From JANPJV01 sp031425695 (lineage in GTDB: Bacteria; Pseudomonadota; Gammaproteobacteria; Xanthomonadales; SZUA-5), in NCBI GenBank assembly GCA_031425695.1, contig JANPJV010000144.1:1-36643 (forward strand): 36,643 nucleotides of DNA. The letters run 5' to 3'. Positions 9,170 through 17,962 of this stretch are shown here, one piece after another (position 1 is the stretch's first letter; every line of letters begins with the position of its first letter). The notes beneath the pieces were generated by a model. The model saw only the letters and a list, made by a program, of their open reading frames with translations. It was not told the origin of the DNA and made no database searches. A program made the translations under genes and the position numbers.

Positions 9170-9382
9170 TGGGCTCCTCGAGCGACGCCTCAGCGTCTAC
9201 AGGGTGTGAAGGCGGCGACGATAGCGAAAGTCACGCAACGTCAACCATCTCAGGCAGCGCGTTCCAACGCCGACCTCTATGCTTATGAACTTGATCGCAA
9301 ATCTGCGGTCAGACGCGCGCCTTTGCGCCGCGAAGGCTGGCGGCACGTTGCAGTGCTGAACTCACGCGCTGATGGAAGGCAA

Positions 9383-10453
9383 ATGGACAAGAATTGGTTG
9401 GTGACGGGCGGTGCCGGCTTCATCGGCGCGAATTTCGTGCATTCCTCGCTGCGCGATGCAACGGGCGATGGAACCGGGCGCATCGTCAACCTGGACGCGC
9501 TGACCTATGCGGGCAACTTGGAGTCGCTGGGTGGACTGGCGGAATCGGCGCATCGATTCGTACACGGTTCGATCGGTGATCGCGAGCTGGTGGCAGCGCT
9601 GCTGCGCGAGCATCGCCCCACGGCGATTGTCAATTTCGCCGCCGAATCGCATGTCGACCGCTCGATTGAAGGTCCGGCCGCGTTCGTCGAGACCAACGTG
9701 GTCGGCACGCTCAACCTGCTCGAATGCGCGCTGGCTTACTGGCGCACGCTCGAAGGCCAGGCGCGCGCGAACTTTCGTTTCCTGCACGTCTCGACCGATG
9801 AGGTCTACGGCTCGCTCGGTGCGCATGGCCGATTCACCGAGACCACGCCGTACGCCCCCAACTCGCCCTACTCGGCATCCAAGGCGGCCTCGGACCACCT
9901 GGTGCGCGCCTTCCATCACACCTACGGCCTGCCTACGCTCACCACCAATTGCTCAAACAATTACGGCCCCTACCAATTTCCTGAAAAGCTGGTGCCACTG
10001 GTGATCCAGAAGGCGCTCAGCGGCGAGACGCTGCCGGTCTATGGCGACGGCCGCAACGTGCGCGACTGGCTGTTCGTGTTGGACCATTGCTCGGCGATCC
10101 GCGCGGTGCTCGCGGGCGGACGAACCGGCGAGGTCTACAACGTCGGCGGTGACGCCGAGCGCGAGAACCTCGAGGTGGTCAACCGCATCTGCGACCTGCT
10201 CGACGCACGGCGCCCCTTCGCTGACGGCCAACCCCGCCGCCGGCTGATCCGCTTCGTCCCGGACCGCCCCGGCTACGACCGCCGCTATGCGATCGATGCC
10301 AGCAAGATCAAGGACGAACTCGGCTGGGCACCCAAGGAAAGCTTCGAATCCGGCATCGAGCGCACCATCGACTGGTACCTCGCCCACCAGGACTGGTGCG
10401 GCCGCATCCGCGACGGCAGTTATCGTGGCGAGCGGCTGGGGCTGTTGGCGTGA
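9383..10453 (+). CDS. rfbB: dTDP-glucose 4,6-dehydratase
   Basis: This 356-residue extended short-chain dehydrogenase converts dTDP-glucose to dTDP-4-keto-6-deoxyglucose, the second step to dTDP-L-rhamnose. It shows the NAD-binding TGGAGFIG (8-15), the catalytic STDE with T138-D139-E140, and YSASK (Y163, K167). Length is normal for RmlB. The open frame extends 98 codons upstream, but family homology starts at MDKNWLVTGG; GGAAGG ends 3 nt before this ATG, which is tight but usable. It is the first gene of an rmlBACD set and is divergent from the DUF4132 gene across a 213-bp spacer that should hold both promoters. A strong palindrome separates it from rfbA. Confidence 0.96.
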   Translation: MDKNWLVTGGAGFIGANFVHSSLRDATGDGTGRIVNLDALTYAGNLESLGGLAESAHRFVHGSIGDRELVAALLREHRPTAIVNFAAESHVDRSIEGPAAFVETNVVGTLNLLECALAYWRTLEGQARANFRFLHVSTDEVYGSLGAHGRFTETTPYAPNSPYSASKAASDHLVRAFHHTYGLPTLTTNCSNNYGPYQFPEKLVPLVIQKALSGETLPVYGDGRNVRDWLFVLDHCSAIRAVLAGGRTGEVYNVGGDAERENLEVVNRICDLLDARRPFADGQPRRRLIRFVPDRPGYDRRYAIDASKIKDELGWAPKESFESGIERTIDWYLAHQDWCGRIRDGSYRGERLGLLA

Positions 10454-10473
10454 ACACGCCTTAGCCGACGTCT

Positions 10474-10580
10474 ATTTTTTTGACGCAAAGGGACGCAAAG
10501 GAAGCAAAGGACGCAAAAAAGACGACCCTTTGCTTTATTTTGCGTCCTTTGCTCCCTTTGCGTCCTTTGCGTCAAAAAAT
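10474..10580. repeat. Short-period palindrome, GACGCAAAGG type
   Basis: The left arm (about 10474-10516) and right arm (10538-10580) are near-perfect reverse complements over about 43 bases, with a loop of about 21 bases. Each arm is itself a run of roughly 10-nt units, GACGCAAAGG with variants. The transcript would form a very stable stem between rfbB and rfbA, and each arm ends in an A or T run. It could attenuate transcription or mark a bidirectional end. Confidence 0.85.
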
Positions 10581-10678
10581 CGCGCTCGACACGAAGCATT
10601 GCACGTCCCGTCAGGGCGGTGCGCGCTCACGGAGGGCAGCTCATTCCTTAGTCAAGCTCGCCACCGGAGTCGTCAAGC

Positions 10679-11557
10679 GTGCCAACTGAACGTTGCGGGA
10701 TCATTCTGGCGGGAGGCGCGGGAACGCGGCTGCATCCGTTGACGATTGCGGTCAGCAAGCAACTGCTGCCGGTCTACGACAAGCCGATGATCTACTACCC
10801 GTTGAGCGTGCTCATGCTCGCCGGCATTCGCCGCATCCTGATCATCAATACCCCGCACGAGCAGGCGCAGTTCCAGCGCCTGCTCGGCGATGGATCGCAG
10901 TGGGGGCTGGACATTCATTACGCAGTGCAGCCCGAGCCCAATGGCCTCGCGCAGGCGTACCTCATCGGGCGTGATTTCGTTGGTGGGGGACCGTCCTGCC
11001 TGATTCTCGGCGACAACATTTTCTACGGTGGCGGGCTCACGGACCTGTTGCAGCGCGCGGGCCAGCGCGAACACGGCGCGACCGTGTTTGGCTACTGGGT
11101 GCGCGACCCCGAGCGCTATGGCGTGGCCGAGTTCAGTGCTGAAGGCCGCGTGCTTTCGATCGAGGAAAAACCGAAGGTGCCGCGCTCCAACTATGCCGTC
11201 ACCGGCCTCTATTTCTACGATGGCAAGGCCAGCGAATATGCCGCCGCACTGGCGCCATCGCCGCGTGGCGAGCTCGAGATCACTGATCTCAACCGCGTCT
11301 ATCTCGCTGCAGGCGCGCTCAATGTCGAGCGCCTCGGCCGCGGACACGCGTGGCTCGATACCGGCACCCACGAATCCCTGATCCAGGCCGGTAACTTCAT
11401 CCAGACCATCGAAGAGCGCCAGGGCCTCAAGATCGCGTGCCCCGAGGAGATCGCTTTCGAACAAGGCTGGATCGACGCCGGGCAACTGGAAGCGTTGGCG
11501 GCGCCGCTGGCCAAGAGCGGTTATGGCGACTACCTGCGAGGACTGATCCGCTCATGA
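10679..11557 (+). CDS. rfbA: Glucose-1-phosphate thymidylyltransferase
   Basis: This 292-residue enzyme makes dTDP-glucose from dTTP and glucose-1-phosphate, the first step of the rhamnose pathway. It has the nucleotide-binding AGGAGTRLHP (11-20), the conserved SKQLLPVYDKPMIYYP and the metal-binding Asp112 in LILGDNIFYGGG. Length matches RmlA. The start codon is GTG; the ribosome site is weak. Its stop overlaps the rfbC start in ATGA, so the two are translationally coupled. It is 225 bp from rfbB, a gap mostly occupied by a palindrome. Confidence 0.96.
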   Translation: MPTERCGIILAGGAGTRLHPLTIAVSKQLLPVYDKPMIYYPLSVLMLAGIRRILIINTPHEQAQFQRLLGDGSQWGLDIHYAVQPEPNGLAQAYLIGRDFVGGGPSCLILGDNIFYGGGLTDLLQRAGQREHGATVFGYWVRDPERYGVAEFSAEGRVLSIEEKPKVPRSNYAVTGLYFYDGKASEYAAALAPSPRGELEITDLNRVYLAAGALNVERLGRGHAWLDTGTHESLIQAGNFIQTIEERQGLKIACPEEIAFEQGWIDAGQLEALAAPLAKSGYGDYLRGLIRS

Positions 11558-12105
11558 AATTCATCGATACTGATCTGCCCGGCGTGGTCGTCATCGAGCC
11601 CGCCGTGCATGGCGACGAGCGCGGCTTCTTCTACGAGGCCTATCACCGCGAGCGTTTTCGCATGCACGACCTGCCCGCCGAATTCGTGCAGACCAATGTG
11701 TCGCGCTCGGCCAAAGGCGTATTGCGGGGCCTCCACCACCAGTGGCCCAAACCACAGGGCAAGCTGGTTTGGGTGGTTGAAGGATCGGTCTTCGATGTCG
11801 CCGTCGACATCCGCCGCGGCTCGCCGCATTTCGGGCGCTGGTTCGGCACCGAGCTCAGTGTCGGCAACCACCGCATGATGTACATCCCGCCGGGTTTCGC
11901 GCATGGCTTCTGCGTGCTCAGCGACTATGCAAGCTTCGCCTACATGTGCACCCAGACCTATGACCGCGCAGCCGACCGGGCGGTTGCCTGGGACGATCCA
12001 GGGATCGCGGTCGACTGGCCGATCGCACAGCCCTCACTTTCCGATCGAGATCATGTCGCGCTGCGGCTGGATGAGATCCCCCTAGAGCATTTGCCGGAGT
12101 ATTGA
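11554..12105 (+). CDS. rfbC: dTDP-4-dehydrorhamnose 3,5-epimerase
   Basis: This 183-residue cupin enzyme epimerises C3 and C5 of the 4-keto-6-deoxy sugar. Visible family marks are DERGFFYEAY (21-30), VLRGLHHQ (56-63, carrying the catalytic His; most homologues read LHYQ), the strand block KLVWVVEGSVFDVAVDIR, IPPGFAHGF (111-119) and the tyrosine in SFAYMCT (Y130). The start is fixed by the ATGA overlap with rfbA. It is the third gene of the pathway set, and rfbD follows within about 10 bp. Confidence 0.95.
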   Translation: MKFIDTDLPGVVVIEPAVHGDERGFFYEAYHRERFRMHDLPAEFVQTNVSRSAKGVLRGLHHQWPKPQGKLVWVVEGSVFDVAVDIRRGSPHFGRWFGTELSVGNHRMMYIPPGFAHGFCVLSDYASFAYMCTQTYDRAADRAVAWDDPGIAVDWPIAQPSLSDRDHVALRLDEIPLEHLPEY

Positions 12106-12115
12106 TTCTTTGTCC

Positions 12116-13066
12116 ATGCGCATTCTCGTGCTCGGCGCGGCCGGGCAGGTTGGTTTCGAGCTCTGCCGCAGCCTGGCGAATCTCGGCACCGTGCTGGCGG
12201 CCGATCGCATGACCGATGCCGGGCTCGGCATCGAATACGCTGTGGAGATGGCCGACCGCGTGCAGTTGCGCCTGGCGCTGGAAGCATTGGCGCCCCAGGT
12301 GATCGTCAACGCGGCGGCCTACACCGCGGTCGACCTGGCCGAGGACGAAACCGAGATCGCCGCGCAGATCAATCACTTGGCGGTCGCCGAGATCGCCGCC
12401 TATGCAGCGACCCGTGGCGCGCTGGTGATTCACTACTCGACCGATTACGTCTTTCCCGGCGAGCACACGACGCCTGCGCGCGAGGATCAGCCAACCGGAC
12501 CGAAAAGCGTCTACGGCCGCACCAAGCTGGCTGGCGAAAACGCGCTCCGCGCGAGTGGCTGTGCGCATCTGCTGTTACGCACCGCGTGGGTCTATGGCGC
12601 GCGCGGGAAGAATTTCCTGCTGACCATGCTGCGCGTGGCGCGGGTGATGCCGGAGCTGGCGGTGGTCGCTGACCAGATTGGCTCGCCGACCACCGCGCGC
12701 TACCTGGCACAGACGACAGCACTGATCCTGACCTGCTGGCGCAGCGCCAGCGCGCGCGAGCGCGAGGCGCTTACCGGCACCTATCACTGCGTGATGGATG
12801 GCGCAGTCAGCTGGCACGGCTTTGCGCAAGCCATCATCGATTCGGCGCATAAGCTCGGCTTGCTGCCGCAGGCGACACCGGTCCGCGCGATCGCCAGCGC
12901 CGACTACCCGGCCAAGGCACCGCGCCCCGCTTATTCCGTGCTCGACTGCAGCCTCTTGCGCGAGCACTTCGGCTGTACCACCCCGCCCTGGGAACAGGGA
13001 CTGCAGCAGACCCTAAGTGAGCTCGTCGAAGCGCGCCGGTCACTGCAGACGATTGGCAACGGCTGA
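12116..13066 (+). CDS. rfbD: dTDP-4-dehydrorhamnose reductase
   Basis: This 316-residue NAD(P)H-dependent reductase completes dTDP-L-rhamnose. It carries GAAGQVG (7-13), VNAAAYTAVDLAE (64-76), the catalytic YSTDYVF (T109) and YGRTK (Y133, K137). I chose the ATG at 12116 because the family begins MRILVLGAAGQVG. An in-frame TTG at 12110 is closer to the ideal distance from GGAG at 12096-12099 and would add two residues, so the start is uncertain by two codons. The gene follows rfbC almost directly; a palindrome lies downstream before manC. Confidence 0.95.
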   Translation: MRILVLGAAGQVGFELCRSLANLGTVLAADRMTDAGLGIEYAVEMADRVQLRLALEALAPQVIVNAAAYTAVDLAEDETEIAAQINHLAVAEIAAYAATRGALVIHYSTDYVFPGEHTTPAREDQPTGPKSVYGRTKLAGENALRASGCAHLLLRTAWVYGARGKNFLLTMLRVARVMPELAVVADQIGSPTTARYLAQTTALILTCWRSASAREREALTGTYHCVMDGAVSWHGFAQAIIDSAHKLGLLPQATPVRAIASADYPAKAPRPAYSVLDCSLLREHFGCTTPPWEQGLQQTLSELVEARRSLQTIGNG

Positions 13067-13083
13067 AACATAGAAAGATCACC

Positions 13084-13244
13084 AGCGCTATCCACAGCTG
13101 ACACAGATGAAAAAGCGGATTAATCCGATGGAAATAAGACTTGTTGCGGCGGAGCGCGATGCGCGGGATCCGCGGCGATCCCTGTCATCGTCGCTCTCAT
13201 CTGTGTCATCCGCTCTTCCATCCATGTCATCTGTGGATAGCGCT
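13084..13244. repeat. Short-period palindrome, CTGTGTCATC type
   Basis: The outer arms AGCGCTATCCACAG (13084-13097) and its exact complement (13231-13244) continue inward imperfectly with ATCTGTGTCATC and CCATGTCATCTGTG units. The centre (about 13140-13190) is unrelated. It fills the gap between rfbD and manC and ends 26 bp before the manC start. Confidence 0.75.
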
Positions 13245-13270
13245 TTGCTTATTCAGAACAAGGAAGCTCC

Positions 13271-14686
13271 ATGTTGATTCCGGTCATTCTTTCCGGCGGC
13301 GCCGGCACCCGGCTGTGGCCGGTGTCGCGGCGCACGTATCCCAAGCCCTTCATGCAGGTCGGCGATGGCGAATCGCTGCTGAAGAAGACGCTCAACCGCG
13401 CGCTCGCCGTCGGCATCGGCAGCGAGGTGCTGACGGTGACGGCGCGCGACCATTTTTTCATCACCCGCGACGAATTCCGCGGCACGATTGCTGACGAGAA
13501 TGCGCGCTTCCTGCTCGAGCCGGTCGGCCGCAACACCGCGCCCGCGCTGGCGATGGCGGCGCTCGACATTGAACGCCGCCACGGCCCCAAGGCCCAGATG
13601 CTGGTGCTGCCGGCCGATCACCTGATCCGCGATCTCGATCTCTTCGGCCAGGCCGTGCAGAGTGCCCGCAAGCTCGCCAGCGCCGGCTACCTGGTCGCCT
13701 TCGGCATCGTCCCGACGCGGGCGGAAACCGGCTTCGGCTACATCCGCGCGGGCGCTGAATGCGCCGATGGCGGCCGCGTCATCGAGGCGTTCGTCGAGAA
13801 GCCGGATGCACCGACCGCACAGGCCTACGTCGACAGCGGCGACTATTCCTGGAACTCGGGCATGTTCTGTTTCGGCGCGGGCGACCTGCTCGCGGCGATG
13901 GCGGAAACCTGTCCCGGGCTGCTTGCGGCGGCGCGCGCCTGCTATGCGAAAGTACTGCCGGGCGCCGCACCAGTGGAGTTCGATCGCGACAGTTTCGCCG
14001 GCATGCCCGATATCTCGATCGACTATGCGGTCATGGAAAAGGCCAGCCGTCGTGCCGTGGTGCCGGCCGCCTTCGACTGGAACGACATCGGCTCGTGGAA
14101 AGCGATCAGCGATCTCGAAGCGGGCGACGAGATGGGCAACCAGACCCAGGGTCCGGTGGTGCTGGTCGACTCCCGCAACTGTTTCGTGCAGTCCAAGGGA
14201 CGCCTCGTCGCCGCGGTGGGTGTCGATGACCTGGTGATCGTCGACACCGGCGACGCGGTCCTGGTGAGCGCGCGCGAGAAGGCGCAGGCGGTCAAGCAGG
14301 TCGTCGACGCGCTGCGACTGCAGGGCCACGAGGCGATCAGCGTGCACCAGACCGCGCTGCGCCCGTGGGGCAGCTACAGCGTCCTCGAGGACGCCGCCGA
14401 CTGCAAGGTCAAGCGCCTGGTGGTCAAGCCCGGGCAGGTGCTCTCGCTGCAATTGCACCATCGCCGCAGCGAACATTGGACCGTGATCACCGGCCGCGCC
14501 AAGGTGCGCGTCGGCGACAACGAAATGCTCCTCAACAGCAACGAGTCGGTCTACATCCCGGTCAATACCCTGCACCGCCTCGAAAACCCCGCCGACCAGG
14601 ACCTCCACCTGATCGAAGTGCAATGCGGCGACTACTTCGGCGAAGACGACATCGTGCGCTACGAGGATCGCTACGGTCGGGTGTAG
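13271..14686 (+). CDS. manC: Mannose-1-phosphate guanylyltransferase / mannose-6-phosphate isomerase
   Basis: This 471-residue bifunctional enzyme (XanB/ManC/AlgA type) makes GDP-mannose and interconverts fructose-6-P and mannose-6-P. The N-terminal pyrophosphorylase domain shows LSGGAGTRLWPVSR (7-20), with Ala where many homologues have Ser, then YPKPF and FVEKPD. The C-terminal type II isomerase cupin starts near RPWGSY (364-369) and includes QLHHRRSEHWTV (about 395-406). AAGGAAG lies 5 bp before the ATG. In Xanthomonas the same gene (xanB) follows rmlBACD, with xanA after it; here no phosphomannomutase gene follows. The product likely feeds LPS or exopolysaccharide. Confidence 0.95.
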   Translation: MLIPVILSGGAGTRLWPVSRRTYPKPFMQVGDGESLLKKTLNRALAVGIGSEVLTVTARDHFFITRDEFRGTIADENARFLLEPVGRNTAPALAMAALDIERRHGPKAQMLVLPADHLIRDLDLFGQAVQSARKLASAGYLVAFGIVPTRAETGFGYIRAGAECADGGRVIEAFVEKPDAPTAQAYVDSGDYSWNSGMFCFGAGDLLAAMAETCPGLLAAARACYAKVLPGAAPVEFDRDSFAGMPDISIDYAVMEKASRRAVVPAAFDWNDIGSWKAISDLEAGDEMGNQTQGPVVLVDSRNCFVQSKGRLVAAVGVDDLVIVDTGDAVLVSAREKAQAVKQVVDALRLQGHEAISVHQTALRPWGSYSVLEDAADCKVKRLVVKPGQVLSLQLHHRRSEHWTVITGRAKVRVGDNEMLLNSNESVYIPVNTLHRLENPADQDLHLIEVQCGDYFGEDDIVRYEDRYGRV

Positions 14687-14698
14687 CGACGGCTTTTC

Positions 14699-14785
14699 GT
14701 AGGTCATGTTGATCGCGTCAGCGATCTACTTGACGTAGCTGGGGGAAACGTCAAGTAGATCGCTCGTGTGATCCCCATGACCTAC
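14699..14785. repeat. GTAGGTCA nested palindrome, copy 2
   Basis: The outer arms are GTAGGTCATG (14699-14708) and CATGACCTAC (14776-14785), extended by GATC on the inside. The inner arms are ATCTACTTGACGT (14724-14736) and ACGTCAAGTAGAT (14748-14760). It begins 12 bp after the manC stop and may act as its 3' hairpin. The sequence is closest to the copy at 20410-20498. The remaining 167 bp to the response regulator hold no gene. Confidence 0.85.
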
Positions 14786-14952
14786 AAGAGCTTGCCTGTG
14801 CTCGCCAATCACAAAGCCTTTCCACCGCGCGGGAGAGGATCAGTCGATATGGAAAAACGCGCCCTGGAAGAGGGGTGTAAAGCTGCGTCGATGCAGTAGA
14901 CTCGGCGACGAACGGTAACCAATCGCAAGCCACGCCAGGGAGCACAGAGCCT

Positions 14953-15636
14953 ATGCGCATCGACCTTCTTGAGGATGATCCGGACCAGGCCGAGATGATC
15001 AGCCATTGGCTGACCGAGGAAGGCCATGAGGTCCGTTGGTATCGGTCGGGAGGCGACTTGACCCGTGCGCTGCATCGGGATGTTCCGGACGTGCTGCTGC
15101 TCGACTGGGTGCTGCCGGAATCGTCCGGCATGGACGTCCTGACCTGGGTTCGGCAGAGCTTCCTGGGTCGCATCCCGGTGGTCTTCATCACCGCGCAGGA
15201 TTCGGAAGAACACGTGGTCGCGGCGCTGCAGGCCGGTGCCGACGACTACCTGGTCAAGCCACCTCGCCGTCGCGAGCTGATGGCTCGCGTGCAGGCCGTC
15301 GGCCGCCGCGCGGGCGCGATCATGTCGGCGGAGACCCTCCAGGGCACCGAGCCCTATTCGGTCGACATCGGCCGTCGCGTGATTGTCCTCAACGGCAAGA
15401 ACGTCGACCTCACCAGCAAGGAATTCGATCTCGCGGCCTACATGTTCGCTAATGCGGGACGCCTGGTGAAGCGCGGCGTGCTGCTCGAGCGTGTGTGGGG
15501 TCGCAGCCAGACCATCACCACGCGCACCGTCGACGCGCACATCAGCCGCATTCGCAAGAAGCTCGAGATCGACGAGAGCAACGGCTGGCGCTTGATTTCG
15601 GTGTACCAGCACGGCTACCGCCTGGAGCGTGCGTAA
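14953..15636 (+). CDS. OmpR/PhoB-family response regulator
   Basis: This 227-residue two-domain regulator has a receiver with the acidic pocket EDD (7-9), phospho-acceptor Asp51 in LLLDWVLP, Thr80 and Lys102 (DDYLVKP). A winged-helix DNA-binding domain follows from about residue 130 (LTSKEFDLAAYMF, RTVDAHISRIRKKLE, HGYRLERA). GGGAG lies about 10 nt before the ATG. No histidine kinase flanks it; instead an HPt protein follows 90 bp downstream on the same strand, implying a phosphorelay fed by a kinase elsewhere. Its target genes are not evident from this window. Confidence 0.93.
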   Translation: MRIDLLEDDPDQAEMISHWLTEEGHEVRWYRSGGDLTRALHRDVPDVLLLDWVLPESSGMDVLTWVRQSFLGRIPVVFITAQDSEEHVVAALQAGADDYLVKPPRRRELMARVQAVGRRAGAIMSAETLQGTEPYSVDIGRRVIVLNGKNVDLTSKEFDLAAYMFANAGRLVKRGVLLERVWGRSQTITTRTVDAHISRIRKKLEIDESNGWRLISVYQHGYRLERA

Positions 15637-15644
15637 CTGCCACG

Positions 15645-15667
15645 CCCCCGGGATCAGCTGCCGGGGG
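15645..15667 (+). terminator. Hairpin between response regulator and HPt gene
   Basis: CCCCCGG (15645-15651) pairs with CCGGGGG (15661-15667) around a 9-nt loop, starting 8 bases after the response-regulator stop. No T run follows, so it may be an attenuator or an mRNA-stabilising stem rather than a full intrinsic terminator. Confidence 0.4.
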
Positions 15668-15726
15668 AGAGACCGAGTGCTGACACTTTAACGGCGAGCT
15701 TCGACTTTGCCAGCCGGGAGAAGGAG

Positions 15727-16038
15727 ATGAGCAACCAAGTCGTTCCTGCCGCCCTGCGCGATCGCTATCTCGAAAGTTTTCCGGCCAAGGCGGCGTCGTT
15801 GAGCACAGCGCTGCAGGCACTCGAGATGACTTTCGACGCCCAGCAGATTCGCGCGTTGCGGGACCTCGCCCACAAGCTGGCAGGGTCGGCCGGCATGTAC
15901 GGCTTCGATGATCTCGGGCTACTCGCCCGCGAAATCGTCCGCGCCATCGACACCGGCGCACCCGTCAGCATCATCGGCGGGTTCACGCGGGAGCTCGTCG
16001 GGCATCTGCAGCGGACGCCGGTCAAGCTGCCGGGGTGA
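15727..16038 (+). CDS. Stand-alone HPt phosphotransfer protein
   Basis: This 103-residue all-helical protein consists of one HPt domain. The phospho-accepting histidine is His49 in LAHKLAGSAGMYGFDDL, the classic HPt core. GGAGAAGGAG precedes the ATG at good spacing. HPt proteins relay phosphate from a hybrid kinase's receiver to a response regulator. Here the obvious partner is the OmpR-type regulator just upstream, although the pairing is inferred from adjacency. It ends convergent with the peptide transporter gene, with a palindrome between. Confidence 0.9.
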   Translation: MSNQVVPAALRDRYLESFPAKAASLSTALQALEMTFDAQQIRALRDLAHKLAGSAGMYGFDDLGLLAREIVRAIDTGAPVSIIGGFTRELVGHLQRTPVKLPG

Positions 16039-16041
16039 GGA

Positions 16042-16120
16042 GCGGTTTCGGTTGTCGGTTTCGGTGTGGGATCAAGAGCGCCGCTTTGTTTTTCCGAAAC
16101 CGAAAACCCGATACCGAAAC
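16042..16120. repeat. Short-period palindrome, CGGTTTCGG type
   Basis: GCGGTTTCGGTTGTCGGTTTCGG on the left (16042-16064, split here as two GGTTTCGG units) pairs with CCGAAACCGAAAACC and TACCGAAACC on the right (16094-16121). It fills the 89-bp gap between two convergent genes, where a bidirectional transcription end is expected. Confidence 0.75.
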
Positions 16121-16127
16121 CCCCGTT

Positions 16128-17708
16128 TCACGCCCCCTGGCTGGCGCGCTTCATCCACGGCGTCAGCGCGAGCATGACGACGCCGGCAACTATGCCGATC
16201 CACATCAGTTGGATGAACACGTCGGAATACACCATGAGCGCTGCGGCAGTGTCGAAACTGCCGTCGGATCGTGGCGTGATCGCTGCCCAGGTGCCGAAGC
16301 GTCCGGCGATCATCTCGCCGAAGGCCGAAGCCAGGAACCAGGCACCCATCATCAGGCCGACGACGCGTGGTACCGAAAGCGTGGTCACCGCCGATAAGCC
16401 GATCGGGGACAGCACCATCTCACCGACCACCAGGATCGCGTAGGCAGCAATCATCCACCACAGGCTCACCAGTCCGTCGCTGCCGGGCATCTGGGCGGCA
16501 AGGCCGAGCAGGCCGGTGCCAAGCCCGCAGAAGATCAGCCCCCAGCCGAACTTTGCCGACAGGCTGGGATTCATGCCGAGCTTGTCGAGACGTGGCCATA
16601 GCCAGGCGAAGATCGGGCTGAACAAGATCACGAAAATCGCACCGAAAGACGTCGTCTGTGGTGCGTTCCATTGGATGCCGAAGGTGGTCAGGTCCATGCC
16701 ACGTTCGGCGAAAGCGACCCAGGTACCGTAGCTCTGTTCGTAGATACCCCAGAACAGCGCGCTGATGGCAATCAGCACCATGAGCACGATCATGCGCCCG
16801 CGCTCCACCGGCGTGATGCCACTGAACAGGAACTTGAAGAACCACACCATGAGGCCGAGGCCCATCACCACCGCCACGATCTCGGTCAGCGTGACCTCGT
16901 GCCCACCCGCCAGTGCCGACAGCGGCCCGAAGTCAATCTTCGTCTGCAGGACCAGCCACACGACGACCACGGTGATCAGTCCCGACAGGTAGATCACCCA
17001 CTCGCGCGGCATGCCCAACAATGGTTCCCGAAGCGCCTCGGGCTTCGGCGGCTCAGCCTGGCCCAGCAGGTACTTCTGTCCCCAGATGAACTGCACCAAC
17101 CCGGCGGCCATCATGATGCCCGACAGGGCGAATCCGTAACCCCAGCCGATGTTGACACCGATATAGCCAACGATCAGCGATGACAGTGCGGCACCGACAT
17201 TGATGCCCATGTAGAAAATGGTGAAGCCCGAATCGCGGCGGGGATCGTTGTCGGCGTACAGGCGGCCGACGATCGTCGAGATATTCGGCTTCAGGAAACC
17301 GACGCCCACGGCGATCAGTGCCAGTGAGAAATACATCATCTGAATCGCGAACGCGTCGACGGTCGCTGCACCGACCACACCCGTGGCGGCATTGCCGGTC
17401 CACGCCATGCCAAGCTGCCCGAGCACCAGCAAGGCACCACCGAACAGCACTGCCTTGCGCATGCCCAGCCAGCGGTCGGCGATCATTCCACCGAGCAGCG
17501 GCAACGCGTAGGCAAGCCCGGCGTAGGTACCGAGCAGCACGTAACCGTCGCTGTCGTTGAACAGGTGAAACTGCGTCAGGTACAGGAATAACAGCGCCTT
17601 CATTCCATAGAACGAAAAACGCTCCCACATCTCGGTCAGGAAGCACACGAAGAGACCGGCCGGATGGCCGAGGATCTCGCGTTGCGGCAGGGGATTCGTC
17701 GAAGACAT
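16128..17708 (-). CDS. POT/PTR-family peptide:H+ symporter
   Basis: This 526-residue inner-membrane protein has about 12-14 hydrophobic segments. It carries the proton-coupled oligopeptide transporter signature EMWERFSFYG (26-35), including the ExxER of helix 1, and the PTR2-type FTIFYMGINVGA near helix 5. Members import di- and tripeptides by proton symport. The DRWLGMRKA loop after helix 2-3 is typical of MFS proteins. It is divergent from an OPT oligopeptide transporter, and the two share a 254-bp promoter region containing a REP pair. Together they suggest a peptide-using lifestyle. Confidence 0.93.
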   Translation of the reverse strand: MSSTNPLPQREILGHPAGLFVCFLTEMWERFSFYGMKALLFLYLTQFHLFNDSDGYVLLGTYAGLAYALPLLGGMIADRWLGMRKAVLFGGALLVLGQLGMAWTGNAATGVVGAATVDAFAIQMMYFSLALIAVGVGFLKPNISTIVGRLYADNDPRRDSGFTIFYMGINVGAALSSLIVGYIGVNIGWGYGFALSGIMMAAGLVQFIWGQKYLLGQAEPPKPEALREPLLGMPREWVIYLSGLITVVVVWLVLQTKIDFGPLSALAGGHEVTLTEIVAVVMGLGLMVWFFKFLFSGITPVERGRMIVLMVLIAISALFWGIYEQSYGTWVAFAERGMDLTTFGIQWNAPQTTSFGAIFVILFSPIFAWLWPRLDKLGMNPSLSAKFGWGLIFCGLGTGLLGLAAQMPGSDGLVSLWWMIAAYAILVVGEMVLSPIGLSAVTTLSVPRVVGLMMGAWFLASAFGEMIAGRFGTWAAITPRSDGSFDTAAALMVYSDVFIQLMWIGIVAGVVMLALTPWMKRASQGA

Positions 17709-17770
17709 GGGAAGCTCGGAGCGTCAGGTGCGCCGAGTATGCCTGCGGGTGGTTCACTGCTCTTGATTGC

Positions 17771-17840
17771 GTGGGTTCGGACCTCGTCCGAACGCTTCTC
17801 GCCTAGCCTGGCGACAAGCGTCCGGACAAGGTCCGGACCG
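17771..17840. repeat. Inverted REP pair, GTCCGGAC type
   Basis: One unit, with GTGG head and variant half-sites TTCGGACCTCGTCCGAA, lies at 17771-17794. An inverse unit with intact GTCCGGAC half-sites lies at 17818-17840. They are separated by GCTTCTCGCC and GGCGACAAGC, which also pair. This is a BIME-like arrangement in the divergent promoter region of the two peptide transporters. It is the same family as 23-53 and 2842-2872. Confidence 0.8.
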
Positions 17841-17962
17841 ACGTAGAGCGTCCCCGCCCGCCCGCTTTCGGTTTCTTAATGCCAAACGACGCTCCCCGGC
17901 GTTGTCTTGCCTCGCGCAACCTAGGAATATCGACGCCTGACCCAAGGCGCGAGGAATGCTCG

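Noticed and set aside
9089..9382. N-terminal extension of rfbB by 98 codons
   Set aside because: It runs through the DUF4132 start and the divergent promoter spacer and has no similarity to the family; the dehydratase begins at MDKNWLVTGG.
13253..14707. 484-codon minus-strand frame opposite manC
   Set aside because: It mirrors the manC coding frame and extends over both flanking palindromes; it has no recognisable domain.
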